DNA of 64,000 nt. Origin: Acanthopleura granulata. Its lineage: Eukaryota; Mollusca; Polyplacophora; Chitonida; Chitonidae. The position numbers and the translations under genes were made by a program. The stretch lies in NCBI GenBank assembly GCA_016165875.1, contig JABBOT010000013.1:14460014-14524013 (forward strand), written 5' to 3'. This document shows positions 34,100-48,262 of this stretch, in pieces. Position 1 is the first letter of the stretch; every line of letters starts with the position of its first letter. Under the pieces are notes generated by a model. That model did no database searches, was not told where the DNA came from, and worked only from the letters and a program-made list of their open reading frames with translations.

Positions 34100-36515
34100 G
34101 TGCAAATACTACTCCGAAGTTTTTTCTCACACCAGAGAGTTATGTGCAGGAAACACTGTCAACATTTTGTAATATGAATGGGCCGAAGAACAACTTACAA
34201 CATTTTTTTCTGACTAAAACCTGAAGTGCACTTCAAAATATTATATTCATTTCAGAATGTCTGCTTGATCTGTTCAATGTCTTTTATTAGAGGAATGAGC
34301 AACGATACTTTTTAATGCACTAAAGTAAATGGTTTGTTGTCCTCATTATTGTTTGTACAAACATATGTTCAGCAAACAGATGAGAGGAAGTTACGGCTAA
34401 TGTGTGAGGTACGCCTGAGTGAAAACAAGAAATTTAAATGAGTAACAGAGTTGTTCTGTTGAGAAAGTAAGCCACTTTGCCCTATACTTTGTTTATTTGC
34501 TTTTTCTTATCCGGATTGGTTAATATATTTATTCCGTTTTCTGATACATTTTAAAACTTCATTTGTTAAGCCTATGAACAATTTCACATTGTAACGATTT
34601 ATTTGGATTAAAAAAAAAAAGAAACGCAGTTATTCAAGGGAGGTAAGTCGTTAAAATCGGTTTAGCGAAGTTGTTCCCCTTGATCCACGTTGGCCTTAAA
34701 TGACTTTTTTTTGCAGGCGGCTGTGCATGTATAACCAATTAAAATGGGTGTCACCTGTGGGATCAGGAAAAAAAAAAGCACAACTCCAGTTGCCGAGTGT
34801 ATAGGAATTAGCACTTCCCTTATTTCTCCTGTGGTGAAAAATCTGGAACGGATCATGGAGCTGATGTAGACACAAGTGCAGAAGTTCAATATCACATATA
34901 TTATTACCCTTTTCGCTGATGTATGGTTTACCCAGATGCCTTAAATTTCACATGTGCCACAGATGAGTCCGACAATGCTTGGCTCGGATTACATGCAACG
35001 GTATCTCGTGCTATATCGTGCAATATAAGCAAAAATTAACCAAGAAGATGTACAGTGTACAAGATTAAATGGCCATAACTTCGATTTGTTTCCACTTAAA
35101 ATTTAGCAGTTTCTTCAACATGGCACAAAAATGCCATTACATTTTACACTAGTAGCCCTTCGTCAATAAATGAGCGTTAACTACTAGGATGTGAAAAATC
35201 TGACCGAGTGCCAGACACAGCGATTGATAGAGCTTTTCTTCACATCTGAAAATAGTTAATAAGCGCATATCCTGAATTATTCAATTTGGGCAGACAGAAA
35301 GACTTCTTTTTTTTATTCAGAGAAATACGCAGTATTAGTACAGGAGATAGGTAAGATATATGGAAGAATTGTGCCTTTGATGAAACAAGCACAAAATCTG
35401 GCACACTGATAGATCATGGTATGAGGAACACTTTCAGACACAGGGCCATCTCAGATTTTTCCTATAACAGTAATGGCAGACATTTTACAAGATTGCTGTC
35501 AACAGTATGTATACACATTTTATATATGGTTTGCATGCCACCGTGTAATTCATCTGGCTTTGGCGTAGTACATGCGAATTACATAGTTAAGGGAAAATAA
35601 GGCACCAACACCACAATGTTCATATGAGTTTGGCCGTCATGTTAAAAAATGTCCGCCACTTTGAAAAATTGCCGTCATGTTCAAAGTGTTTACCGTCATG
35701 GCCACAGGTTGGCATTATTGGAGTTCATCTTTAATGGTCCTCCATGATAACTGTCGATGAAATTTTCTTAATTAGTGTCAATTAGTGAATGTAATAAAAA
35801 AAAATTGCAATGTTGCTGTTATTGTTGAACTGTAGATCTTGGAATTTAAGAATTCAAAACAGATGTTCTCTTCGATTCCAAACTGGCCATAATAGTCATC
35901 TTGGTGGAACTGTGCCTCTAACTCATAACTGATACTTTTCGACGGTAGATGGTACATGTGTTTGGACCCAGGATGGCTTGCTTGACTGGGGACTTCAATG
36001 GCTCGGCGGTTGTCACCGCTAGCATAGAAAACATATCCAGACGCCTAGAGGATGTTCGTTTCATGAAATCAGCAGCGATCTTATTATACTGGACGATAAA
36101 ACAAAACAGAAGCCAACGCTTTTTTTCTCTATCCACATATGTTTTGGACGTAACTTACCGTTAACTACCCACTGTTTTGACAGCTTGGGACGAAGTGCTG
36201 CTTTTCTGTCCTACGCCTTCACTGTATTGTGTGTGTTTAGGAAATAGGCAAGAGAACTGCATGTGTGTCTCTTCGGAAGATAGAGCAATGGAGAGGGACA
36301 CGGGAGCAGTTTGTGAATTTTGCCGAAATGTTTCAACAGGGTGCCCTCATACGTCAAACGAAGAGCACTGATTATCAGGATGGTCACGGGTGGGCTCACA
36401 TGAAGAACTTGCTTTGGGCTTTACACCGACTAACAAAATGATAATTAATAAGGACCTGTGTGATGGGAATGGCAACAAAAATGCTATATATGAGAAGAAA
36501 TCGAGCAAAACCAAA
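34100..36515. other. Gene-free stretch
   Basis: AT-rich sequence. The interval 35949-36164 is open on both strands with fairly protein-like frames, but I recognise neither and see no convincing splice sites. Confidence 0.45.
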
Positions 36516-36519
36516 ATCC

Positions 36520-36658
36520 TCCGCAGGTTGCCGGCAGACATTCTTACGTTTCACTGGAAAGAAAGGCACCGTCAGCTGGATCTGAACTCACAGCGACCGC
36601 TTTAATGAGAGGCAAAGGAAACATTATGCAGTGTTGGCACCCAGACCACTTGGCCACA
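36520..36658 (-). mobile_element. Antisense SINE, 5' half
   Basis: On the minus strand it carries the head (GCGGTCGCTGTGAGTTCAGA) followed by GTCTGCCGGCAACCTGCGGA. The body and tail are absent, so it is a 3'-truncated or decayed copy. Confidence 0.7.
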
Positions 36659-36699
36659 GAACAATTTTTAGCTAAACTACTTTTTATTTCTGTAATACA

Positions 36700-38000
36700 A
36701 ATTAAGCAAGTTCATCATTGTACCATTGGATTTGGTTTAGTTATTAAATGTAGTATCATATTTGATACCATTTAGCCATCTTGGACCTTGAAAGATGGTC
36801 GCAATGGGCTCATTATGTGGTAATGAACAAAAATTTGACAGGCTTGCTCGTGTATACTGTAGTTGTATAAACTCCTGTAAGCTTAATAGTTCTTGAAAAT
36901 CTTCTCTTTTTTTTTTTTTTCTTTTTTTCAACCATGACAAGGAGCATGTTCTGTCGCAAACACAACTGCCAATGGACGCCATTTTTGAAAATAGTCGCCA
37001 TGGAGGGAATTCAGGATGGCCCTACGTCCCTAAAACGGAACTTCAGGTATATTCCAACTGTGCGGCAAGTGTCATGCTTCTTTCATCAATGGCACAGTTT
37101 TTCCCCGTGTCTGCTCTATTACAGGTTATCTCCATGTGTAAGGGAACCAGCATCGCACGTGAGTGAAGTATTATGATTTATCAGCTTTTGTGTAAATCTG
37201 TTTCGGCATCTTGGTGTATTCTATTTATCATTCATATCTGAACTATTACATATCCGGATAACGAAAAGGATTGGATCTGCACGTTTCAGGTTTGGAAGAA
37301 AAAAAGAAGCTCTTTCAAGGGGAACTACTCCTCAGCCTTAAAGGTGAAAGTCAGTTATCTCCCTTGGACAAGTTTCCTAAAACAGATCACACGCCTGCAA
37401 GAAATTGGACATATTAACATGTTTGTTGTTTTTATTGTTCATGCTTCTTAACTCAGTTAATTGTCCTGCAACTGATTATCTTTTATCTGAGTTGTAACTA
37501 ATAGACGTATGGCTCGGGAAGAAAATAAATATACCAGAGTTACCAAATGCTGATGGCTAATTATCTGATTTATTCAGTCGCAATTGATTGTCTGCTAGCA
37601 TTATTCGGCACGATGGGCACATACCATCTTTTAGACATCCATATTTGGACATGTGTAGTGAAGAAGTTGTCGGGCAAGCAACTGTGGATCTGCGTGGTGT
37701 CAGCGCCAAGCTCAGTCATTAAGTTGTGCTTTCAACACTTGCTAAACTGAGGATGGGTGATGATCGTTAAGAGTAACAAATTAAATAGCAATCTTTGTTA
37801 CTTCGATGTGCGGGAGCTTCTCGTTTGAAGTTGGATGGCTATATTTCTTATTTTAACGCCGTCTAATCAGTATGGAGAAAAATGAGATTCCTCTATCGAA
37901 AAGCTGTTTAACTCCTTATTCAAGGAATCGCGCTCTCAAGCGTTCTTCATGTAGCCTTATAGGACTTTCACGCGGGACGTCAAAGTGTATAGCCGCCACC
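36700..38000. other. Gene-free stretch
   Basis: A T-rich run near 36905-36930 and unremarkable AT-rich sequence otherwise. No gene recognised. Confidence 0.45.
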
Positions 38001-38006
38001 ATGTTA

Positions 38007-38128
38007 GCAGAATGATTGTGGGTTTCCCCCGGATTCTGTTTTCCTGTTTCCTCCCATCATAATACTGCGAGTAGTACTATACGTAAAACACGTTTGATTA
38101 CGGTGTAAAATACCAACCAAAGAAACAT
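38007..38128 (+). mobile_element. Diverged SINE fragment
   Basis: GATTGTGGGTTTCCCCCGGA, CCTCCCATCATAATACTGCG, GATTACGGTGTAAAATACCA in family order. Confidence 0.75.
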
Positions 38129-38869
38129 AAAATCGTAAGCAGCATTTGAACACAAGCGTCCTTCGAATCAGTGACATGATTTTGAAGCCAAAATCAATAT
38201 AGCCTCCACCTGGCAAACAGTTTATAAATTCACACCCAGCTCCCACTCCCTTGCCCCCGCCCCCCTTCACGTGAAGTCAGACTTCATGCTAAGGGATTCC
38301 GATGTGGTGGATGGGACACTTGACCATTATCTACGAGCGGTAAGTATACAGCCACAGAAACAAGCTCGAACTATTTGGGAAAGGTGCAGTTGCGGGGTTA
38401 CTCCCTACAGAGAAAAAAGGGAGAAAAATATTCATGGCTGCTGCATGGTAAACATGTGTACATGTGTGGTAGCCACTGTATAATTTTACTTTTTATCCTT
38501 GATTATGTGAACTTCCGTAGCACGCATGTAAGCTTGTGATGTAATTCAATATGTATGGTTCTAGGGGGAATGTAAGCATTTATTTTTAAACTACCATGCA
38601 CCTGAACAGTTAGGATAAAATTTTATAAATCGATTCTAAATGTTTAAAGGGCGGATTTCACCAATTACGTGCATGAGACGCCAATTATCATACCATGCCT
38701 TATCATCTTTCGTACATATATATGTATATATCCTCGTCGGGAATTGAGTAGGCAATAAAGGCAATAAAGTGTGACAAGAAAGTCATCTGGTGATTGCACA
38801 ACTGTGAAAGAGCAACATGTATAAAAGTCAGTTTATTTAATGGCAAACTGCAGAATGGCGTACAGTCGT

Positions 38870-39420
38870 GTGTCCAGATGTTAATGGCTTTATGCCAATT
38901 AACCTGCCAATCGGATAACGTTTTTCATCGGACTTGCGGTGAGCTGTGACCGATCGGAAGTGAGCGGCAACAGCCGAACATAGCTCACTTGCGCATGGGC
39001 GGAAAAAGCCGTATTTTTACACATTAAACATATCAAACAGCAATATCCTCCATTTAGCCGGAACGCAGTTTTTGGTTCAAAGCAGAAAACGATTTATAAC
39101 GAGAGGAGGAAACCTGTCCACTATAATTTTGAATTGTACAGCACGTGCGCGACATCTTTTCGCTACATAAAATCTCCCTTAAAGGGAGCCGTTATTTCTA
39201 GATCGTCGGATTCTGCCTGCGTTTTAATCGGCTAGTTTTTAATGGGAGGCTATAATGTCACCTGAGAGACAGCGACAACACCATGGAAGATCGGAGTTGA
39301 AGACAGTAGGACAGAAAAAGTACTAACTCTGTGTACTGGAGCGTTCACTGGACAAGATGTTGCCAAGCTGAGACGATATGGCCGGCAATTTTTGCTAGTT
39401 GTGAGATTTTTCATTGAGTT
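38870..39420 (+). promoter_or_regulatory. Weak promoter-like GC-rich segment
   Basis: Contains an NRF1-like TTGCGCATGGGCGG, GGAAGTGAGCGG, CACGTGCGCG and the palindrome CTCCCTTAAAGGGAG within 400 bp, more CpG-rich than its flanks. No downstream coding exon was found, so this is only a suggestion. Confidence 0.2.
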
Positions 39421-39479
39421 TCGATGTCCGTGATATGTTCGTCAGATTATACATTTATGGTGTCAACGGTTTCGAGGAA

Positions 39480-41800
39480 TTGTGTTACATGAACTTATTC
39501 ATTTGACTGTTGCTTAATGCAACACTGAAGAAATTTTCACTCATGTCGTGGCGGTCGGCTTTATGAGCATTGAAAACCGTAGTGCTCGGAATAAACCACT
39601 GGCCTTTTGGAAGGCTACTGACAAGGTTTCCCGCGTGTGACCTACAGATACTCGCGTCATGCTGCCAGAAGACAAGTTGTCTTAAACACAAACGGTCACA
39701 CGAGCGTCGTCGACAGATTATTGTCACAATGTGCTCCACAAGCAGTGAGAGCGATGAAAACTGCATATCCCAAGATCGGTTTTGAACCTGCACTTCGTGT
39801 GTCCTTAGACAAAGATCCTCACCCGAACTGTTCGTAGGCCTACGTCATATGTAGTGGGGAAACTAGTTTCATGGCATCCAAACCTCACCTTCATCAAATA
39901 AGTGAAGCATTCACTCTTGAGTGCTGTGTAAACGATCAATGAGACAGGTAATTAAATATAATGTATACAAGACCAATTCGCTCTTAACTCTCGATATAGA
40001 TAAGATTATCTCGCAGTCAGCCTGCACCTAACTACCGTCATTACTGAGAGATTACGCCCTGAACAGTGGTGAATAATATGAAATGCTTTTTGTAAATAAA
40101 AAAACACTATGCTCAATAGAAATACAGAAAATTTGAATCAGTTCTTAAAACTGATATGTAATCAAGAATTTTTTCAGAGGGGATGATAACTCCCCTTAAG
40201 TATAGGTTTCTGATATCAATATGCAGAAATGAAGGTGCATTTGTCGTAACGTCCGCGAAACCGTTTGGTTTATGGGATGACATTCTGTGTTAGATACTCT
40301 TACATGTTTTAACGGGTAATACACTGCCATAAAGTTCTGTGAAAATAACATGATATACGCATGCGCACAATGTCTCAAAACGTTGCTTTGTTCTGTCAAT
40401 TCCCACACAGTCAAACACACACCACCACCGCCCCATCACCTCTAAAGATTCTTTTTCTTGTACAGTATTTTATGACATACCAAGTCAACTACAACCACTC
40501 TACGGCTACGGGTGAAACGTTGCCGAGGTGACGTTAACGCCACAATCATTCAATCAATCGGTCTAATTATCACAGTTGTTATCGACTGCGTAGTGACCAA
40601 TGTACATGATCAACCTTACAACAACAACATGCAAGATTTCCACATAAACACTGGATATTATTTTTCCGTGTGCAGATCGCAGGTTTGCTGCATTTGCAGT
40701 AAGTGTCCTTAAATATACACTATAGCGATCCTGCCTGAAATTGTTCATCTGTATTGTAATTTAAACAATTTTAGTAAGTATTCGTAATTGTTTGTACAAA
40801 ATAGAAATATGTTCTAATACAGAACTGCGACTTACGCGGAATATATCTTATACCCTGCGCAATATCTAGTGACTGATTACTGATTGATTGATTGATGTTT
40901 AACAACATATTAAAATATATTTGAATTATACGATCGTGATCAGTATTTTCGGTAAAGGTAATAAATTACGTGTATAAATACACCTGTCCTATGTACATAT
41001 ACAATACAAAAATATATGTATTATAACAAAGCAAAAACCGTATCATATTTATTTTAACCGAGATCACATAGTTTCTGGGCTTAAATACACATGAACTGGC
41101 ACAGGCGGTGAAATATTTAACAGTTAGATTGCAGGTTAATCTTTGTAATGAATATTTCAGCAGTCAAATTAACTGCTCTAATCAGTGCTATCCGAAGCGC
41201 AAAGCGTTTAATTAATAAAATGGAAGACAGAAACCCCTCGTCGTACAGAAAAAATAAACTAGAGCGAGTACTTAAGATTTCGAGAGCCACTTCATAAACG
41301 GAGTGGTGGTGAAGCCCCAAACGACAGAAAGCACTCAACCGCGGAGAACAGCGGAAAGAAAAACATTACTGGTCAAGTGGTCGGCAATTTGATGCGTGCG
41401 ACAAGGGTAGGTTTTCAGCCCCTTTCGGTTTCAGTCAATAATTTACTGAAGTATTGCTTGAGCTATGGTGAACTAGATCCAAGACCCACCGGCCATCTGT
41501 ATAGTATAAAGTTTTACTTGCGTTGTGTTTTAAGCACATGAGGTTCGTTGATTATTTGTCTTCACTCAGAATATACCGTTTTCTTTTACCTGAAAGAATT
41601 CATGAAAAGACTATTGACAAGCAATTAAAATAAATCTCCACAGTTTGTGTACACCAAACAGTGATTAGTTAAAGAGAACATAGCTGCGAATGTGTGATTA
41701 TTTATACAAGTAATCCTTCGAAATATACCGGAATTCGACTCCGTGATAGATATTTTACGTTGGCTTCAATATTATTTCCATTATTTCACAACGATTTCTC
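39480..41800. other. Gene-free stretch
   Basis: Open frames around 39570-39840 contain a B-box-like TTTTGAACCTG and look like repeat remnants. Otherwise nothing recognisable. Confidence 0.4.
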
Positions 41801-41814
41801 CTTGCAAGCCTGCC

Positions 41815-41900
41815 CCAGTGTCGGAGGCCTCGTCGAAGACCCCAGACCCGCCCAGTTGCAGCACTGAAATCCTGTCAACCACCACATGGTCTATGGTCTT
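41815..41900 (-). repeat. Fragment of the second SINE-like family
   Basis: On the minus strand, 'AACTGGGCGGGTCTGGGGTC' then TTCGACGAGGC matches the GTGTCTTCGAC block of the elements at 620-860 and 10390-10560. Confidence 0.4.
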
Positions 41901-42149
41901 AATGCCGAACGTTTAGATATCGTGACTTACCATGATTGCCAGTTTTAGAATCTTAATGTAAAACACAACTCATGACTGAGGCACTGTTTGTTAAAAAGAT
42001 TATAAAATTCTCTCTTGAGTGTAAAAATCTCTTTGAAATTGTATGAATTCGTTGCTGAATCTTCTGCGTTTAAAGTTTGCATGGAGTGTAGTGCTGCCGA
42101 CTGGGGATCTGAAGGCTCCCATGCTTTCAAGCTTATGAGGGATTGACCA

Positions 42150-43930
42150 GTCGGAGAGCCAGGAGATATCAGCTGCCTATAAGCTGTGACGTAAATGTTC
42201 TGAGTTGTTTGTCAATGTAGCATGTAATAATACAGGGATGGAACACTGTTTTAATGTTGCATATTTTGGTTATAACAAGTACATAAGCGAACAACACCGC
42301 AAAGTATTTCAATTGACTATTGTGTTGTGAAAGGAATAAGTATGTTGATCAGTTCATGTTATAAAATGACGTATATACTTCAGTTACCAACACAGCCCTA
42401 GTAGCTTACGACAGTCTACAGACAAGAGTGTTCCGCGCTTGGAACAATTAAGTCACAGGCAGAGAGAATGGCTGCGTTTCAGGCTAGGTGACGGAGCATG
42501 TTCACATGTCAGTTTCCGCTGTCGTAGTAGCTGTTAGAAAAAATAAATACTTTACCGAAATAAATATAATATTGCCCAACCTTTCTGGCAAACTTAACTT
42601 ACAACATGACCTCTCTTTCACTTTAAAGTATGACCTGGCTCGAGAATAACCTCCTGGTCTCCAACAAAGGTTAACCAGTTTAATGTTCAGCATTATGAGT
42701 TTTAGTGCTCACTTGTCAAATATCGGCATTACATGTATTAACTCTTGAATAATTATATGTCAGTCGTGATATTGTAGATATTGTTCAATCAATGTATTTA
42801 TTCAGAGGTTTTTTCCAGGTTTTCAGGTATCCAGGATATGCCATTATTTGTATAGGTTGTTCGTGTGTCAGATAAAATTGCGTTTGTTGAAATATGGACT
42901 TATCATGTGTCAATATGTTGTTTTCTACTGCAAAAGTGTGATTTACACCTCCTATAAAAGCCCTGCTTTATAGTATTTGAGTATTATTGGCCTGCACTTT
43001 CATTAAACAAATGAAAGAAAATTGGTTTTATACAAGGAAAATGTTATTCTAATTCATTCATGGCGAACTGATGCCACTTTTTAACGATTGTCGCTTGACA
43101 TTTCTTTAGTAAAAATGGCACGGAAATCAGAAAATAAAATATAACGGACAAAAATTATCCTGAACTTCTCGTCAGAGTCACAGAATGGGTTTAGGGTATC
43201 GGGTGATAATTATCCCGAAGAGATTCAAGTCACGTGCTTTGGGTGAGTGTCGTCTGCTTTCTTCGGTTTGAAAATTAGTCAGAGGGTTAATGTCTAACTG
43301 GATGGGTGGAATTTGTAGATTGCTACAAATTTCATCTCTTTTCGCGTACACGTCTTGTTTAAATGTGTATCGGAGTTACGGTGTTGAATATTCATGCTTA
43401 GAACTTGCTGCAGGGCGATATAGCTTGCTTCGGAAATCGGCCAAGCTTTTAGGGGAAGTTCGCGACGCGCGCGCCGAGCAAGGTCACAATGGTTAAATGA
43501 TCGGACACTTGGTTAATATCTCGACCCCTGACCCGGGTTGAAAGGTTTTGTCTGACGTCTGCTCGTCCCACGGCCTTTTCGCTGAGCCCTTGGTCATTCA
43601 GGCTGATGAGATGGGTTTCACAGAATTAATCCCACCCTCACTGTCCGCAATGCGTACAAAAGCGGCCCAGATGCCCTCGTGTGACAGCAGATCTGTCCGA
43701 CATTACCACAGGATTATCCTTGTCAAAATATCAACGATGGCTGATGGAAAGGTCCTCTAAAATCATAGTTAGCGTGTTATCATCAATTCGTTTCAGACAG
43801 TATCCTCGACAGCTCAGTCACCTCGTAAATGCGACTATATAGATGGGTATAACCTGGTCCCATTTTATGAAGACGATGAAATGTTTCGTTAAAGAAAGCT
43901 ACTGTTGCCCGACAGCATGTACATGTTGTC
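42150..43930. other. Gene-free stretch
   Basis: No recognisable gene or repeat. The frames starting at 43290 and 43548 are not convincing as exons. Confidence 0.4.
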
Positions 43931-43944
43931 ATATACATTTCAGG

Positions 43945-44060
43945 ACCCCAATGTAGCCTTCTGAGGGAAAGGATCGCGTGTTCGAATCCAGGTGCCCATC
44001 GATGTGTAAATATACAAACGACAGTAAATTTTGAAGGTTTGTCTGCCACCTGGCCAGCAC
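43945..44060 (+). repeat. tRNA-headed repeat remnant
   Basis: AGGATCGCGTGTTCGAATCC is an RNA polymerase III B-box-like sequence. The rest of the element is too diverged to place. Confidence 0.35.
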
Positions 44061-44639
44061 GAGGGGATTTTCACTATACGCATATAGGCGTGGCTTTGGA
44101 GCCGTCAATCATGCAAAGCGAACAATTCTTTTACGCTGAATATAAAGCAGAGAAAATAATCACCCTGTCTATTCTCCTTTCCTCGATGTGGTGAATTATT
44201 CACTAACTGATTTTACTTACACCAAGAATCATCTTCATATAAGGCTGTATCTCATCGCCTGAAAACCAGTATTTTTTTTTCCAAAAAAATAAAGCTCAGT
44301 TTCGTTTAGTGAAATAAAACGAAAATAATGCATTTTTCTGTTTTGTCTTCTCGTCGCTGAATGGGAGATCTTACCATCTGATAAAACACAACGGCGCAAA
44401 ACGGCTTACAAAATACCAAGCTCATATTGAAATGGGTCACGCAAGGAAAGATGGAAAGATTTATTACATGTTTAACAATACTCGTGTGAAAACTTCGGCG
44501 ATAGGGAGCATGAGGGACATCATTCGTGTTAAGTCACGCTGACCTGTCTGTCTACAATAGCCTTTGTCCATTTTAATCTATCTAGATATACTCGAGTTGC
44601 ACAATTCTCGACCAACTTCCGGCCTTTGTTGGTTAAAAC

Positions 44640-44840
44640 GATCACAGGATCAAATCCTTTATCAATGAGGTGGCGTGTTTGAATCCAGTTCTCGCTGGCT
44701 CGGCTACGATGTTAAGTCAAGATGTGGGACACGTACGTGTACCTGAGGGAGCTTGGGTGTCTCACCACGCACATTAATCTTTCGTCGATCCATAAATCTG
44801 GAAATTTAGTGATGAGTGCCGCCTCACAGTGAAAAGAATG
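44640..44840 (+). repeat. tRNA-headed SINE-like repeat
   Basis: GAGGTGGCGTGTTTGAATCC is followed by AGTTCTCGCTGGCTCGGCTA and a body ending ...CTTTCGTCGATCCATAAA. The head resembles those near 43970 and 53565 while the body differs. Confidence 0.45.
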
Positions 44841-44899
44841 GACAAGTCAAACATACGGAACTGGAAAGCAATAACTTATTGGCCTTCTTACTTATACAT

Positions 44900-46400
44900 G
44901 TAAATATTCGTGTTTTGGAAATGTAAACTCAAGAGCTTGGAATCTGCACTATCTGATGATGTGCACATGTATTTTAAGGCCCGCACTCGCACCAACCTAG
45001 CCACCCCTCTCCTCCCAAATAAAAATCACAAAAAATATTTCTCGGACTTTTTCTCCGTCTTCGAGATGTTTCGTACATCTGTCACCTGAATCGCGATAAT
45101 TCACACCTTCACGCGCTCTTTATTTGTCCAGTTAATTACCCTTTTCTTATTATCTTCGTTTCTCGCAAAGAATCTGTGCCAAAAAGTCTGTTGCGATTTC
45201 TAACCACAAAAGATCACATAACCCTGTTCAGTAATGTTTCCCCGCTCTGCTACATTGAGTGTCACATTGTACAGAACAAAGCGTTTCAGATTAACCCTTC
45301 TGTGTAGCCAGCGGATTAATTTCTCATGCGCAATATGCTGAGGTTGTAATTCGAGCGCGGACCAGGTACGCCGAGCTGAGTTCACCATGGGCTAATTACA
45401 TAAGTTACGTGATCGGGAATATGATTTTCCCGGACTTCACCAGACCACGAAATGGAGGCAAACAGATTCCCGTTAAACACACCATCAATGGAAAACCAGT
45501 CGAACAGACAAATCGTGACATTTTCCCTCGCACGCCGGCGCACCCAAAAGTGGATCTTGTAGGACGGCGTATCTCTGGCCATGCATATGAAAGTCATAAA
45601 GCCATGTGCGGTTATATTACACAACATATGTCACTGAATGTGATATCAGTTAAATCATTTATGGGGATTAACACCGTGGAAAATAGCTGTTTCTGTATTG
45701 CAAGAATCTTAGTATATATATATTATACCCTCATTACTTTTTACAGAACGCAAAGAATATTTGCATACTTGTCTTCACAACAGGAACATTTATAAAGCAC
45801 TGTCTCTCCTTATTTATTTGTCTCTGCTTATTTGCTCATTTATTTATTTATTTATTTACTAGTATTTTACAGATAACAATACACAGTGTTGGGTAGACAG
45901 TCTAAGTACCTAAAATTTGACAAAAAGTGTAACTTGACAAGCAGCTGTGTTTTTTTTCCCTTAGTTTCCTTCGATTTGGTGGATTAACTCACTGAGAGAT
46001 TAGTCCACCACCTCTGAATAGACGCGCATACCTCTGGAAGTGTGTATTACCGTCTTCTGACATTTGTCTATATTTTGTGCACCACTACACGAAGACGTCT
46101 ATCGAAGCAGGCGTTCTCAGGATCTTATGCACATGTTGTAAAAGGCAGTTGCGTTAATCACGGTGAATATTTTCGGCATCCTAAGACAAAATGTGAAATT
46201 TTGCTTAAAGTGGGTTCTATTATCCCTAATACAACACTATATACCAACGTTACATTACTGACTTTCCTTTCTTAGGCACAGATTCTGTCAGTGCAGAAAG
46301 AACGTTTTACAAACATACCAGTATAGCATTCACGAGCACGGGAATAAGTTCCTGTATTTATAGGCTTTTTCTCTTACTTATTAATTTGGCTTCCTCTCCT
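44900..46400. other. Gene-free stretch
   Basis: A 128-codon open frame at 45409-45795 overlaps an 81-codon frame on the other strand; neither is recognisable. A diverged repeat near 45990-46070 matches 16670-16790. Confidence 0.4.
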
Positions 46401-46401
46401 G

Positions 46402-46554
46402 CCGTACGTGGGAAGGTCTGCTAGCAACCTGCGGATGGTCGTGGGTTTCATCCGGGTTCTGCCAGGTTTCCTCCCACTATTATGTTGGCCGCCGTCGTAT
46501 AAGTCAAATACTCTTGAGTACGGCGTAAAATACCAATCAGATAAATAAATAAAT
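46402..46554 (+). mobile_element. SINE, 5'-truncated
   Basis: Nearly consensus body: GCCGTACGTGGGAAGGTCTG, GCGGATGGTCGTGGGTTTCA, CCTCCCACTATTATGTTGGC, GAGTACGGCGTAAAATACCA and AAATAAATAAAT tail. Confidence 0.92.
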
Positions 46555-46559
46555 ATCTG

Positions 46560-47230
46560 CTAATTTTTTTTATTTATTTATTTGTTCGGTTCTTGAGTTT
46601 CCTCCACTCATAAGCTTGGTCATCAAATAAATTAAATATATATATTCCATGGAACATTCCTTGTCTCTCCACAATCAAGACTCATCACTCAACGTTCAAA
46701 ACTACGGAACTGCCAGGCATAATTTGAAAATTAAAAAAAAACATTCTAGCTCTTGTAACACCATATGAATGCGTTCGTTTACAGTAAAGCGCTACTCTCG
46801 TAACGAAAAACGTCAAAAGTTCATTTTCTGTTCTAAAATCTGCCCCATACCAGTTATGTAATACATATATTGCTATTGCTTCAGTCATCCTGTGTTTTAC
46901 TGTATTTTCAAGCTTAGTCTATTGCATAATAACAAAAGCACACGCTGAGATTAAAACATTGCTGTATAGCCTACTGGTTTAAGTATGAATGATGACAAAA
47001 TATTGTCAACCGAAAGGCACTACGAGAGAGCAAACTAGTGTCGCATGCTAACGTACAAATTGCCCACAACAGACAAAGAGACTACATCCTTCATTTCATG
47101 CTTCAGATTTCTGTATTCGGATACAAATAAATTAAATCACAAAAATTCGATGGATTGATGTTTGGCTCAGGGTCAAACTGTTTCAAAAATTCCAATTAAA
47201 ACCATGGATTTTAATGTTTCTCCCTAAAAT
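46560..47230. other. Unannotated stretch
   Basis: AT-rich; a 67-codon minus frame at 46685-46888 is not recognisable. Confidence 0.4.
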
Positions 47231-47238
47231 TTCTGACT

Positions 47239-47434
47239 AACAGACAAAGAAATAGACAGACAGACAGTCAGTCAGTCAGCCAGTCAGTCGGATGGACAGA
47301 CAAACAGAAGACAGACAGACAGACAGGCAGGCAGACAGGCAGTCAGTCAGATGGACGGAAGGACGAAGGGCCGGCCGGACGGACAGACAGACAGTCTGTC
47401 TGACAGTCAGTCAGTCAGTCAGACAGACAGACAA
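47239..47434 (+). repeat. GACA/GTCA compound microsatellite
   Basis: About 195 bp of mixed ACAG, GTCA and GGAC tetramers. It includes a self-complementary CAGACAGACAGTCTGTCTG stretch near 47385-47403. Confidence 0.93.
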
Positions 47435-48262
47435 ATGAACACCTTGTAAAAATATATTTTCTCTGCCGAGGCAATAACAATGTCTGTATAGATGAAGCCT
47501 TCATCCACGTTTGCGGTCCTTTCACTTAAAAAAAGCCATTAACAGTTTTCTTTGATTCATAATTGAATTACGTCCAGTTCTCTCGGTCTCAATGGGTAAT
47601 TGTCACCGGTAGAAATATATTACCAATATTTTTGCCAAATGTGAAAGCCGAGTTTTGTACGGCAGCTGTGATGACGCCATGAGCTGGTCACGGACATACA
47701 AGTTCGACATGCTAGAAAGCGATTAGCACAACGGTTAAGTCTTTTCCGTTAGGCTGTCACTTGAAATAAATCAGCTGGACTGGACAAAGATGTCTAAATG
47801 CCCATGTACTTTTAACGACACCTCAAATTAGACGCTCGATTTCACGTAGACCGCAACGCCTTTCTGGGGAATTCTGTTGAACAAAGCCGATTATGTAAAA
47901 ATGGAAATAATTTTCATCAGCAAAATAAAACCAAATGTACATAAACAATATACAAAGAGATTAAATGTTCCGATTTGTTTAATATTTCGAATATATATTG
48001 GTTAATCAGGAATTTTTTTATTCCGCAAGGTTTTATGATGAAAATTCTTTAATGAATTTTTCTTTCTGTCTTTACACAGTGAACGCCACATGCAATTAAG
48101 AAATTAGCTTTGACAAGTGATTAAATAAGCTTGCAGGTATAGAGCTGTGATGCTATACATCTATTTATAGCACCCTATATAGGGTATCATCATTTCTCAC
48201 GTTCTCGCTTCATAAATTTTTTGAACACAAAAAACTAGATTTTACACAGAATTTTACTTAAT

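Noticed and set aside
45409..45795. 128-codon plus-strand gene
   Set aside because: Not recognisable, overlapped by an open minus-strand frame, and lacking splice or promoter support.
47239..47434. CRISPR-like array
   Set aside because: Short tetranucleotide repeats without spacers in a eukaryotic genome; a microsatellite.
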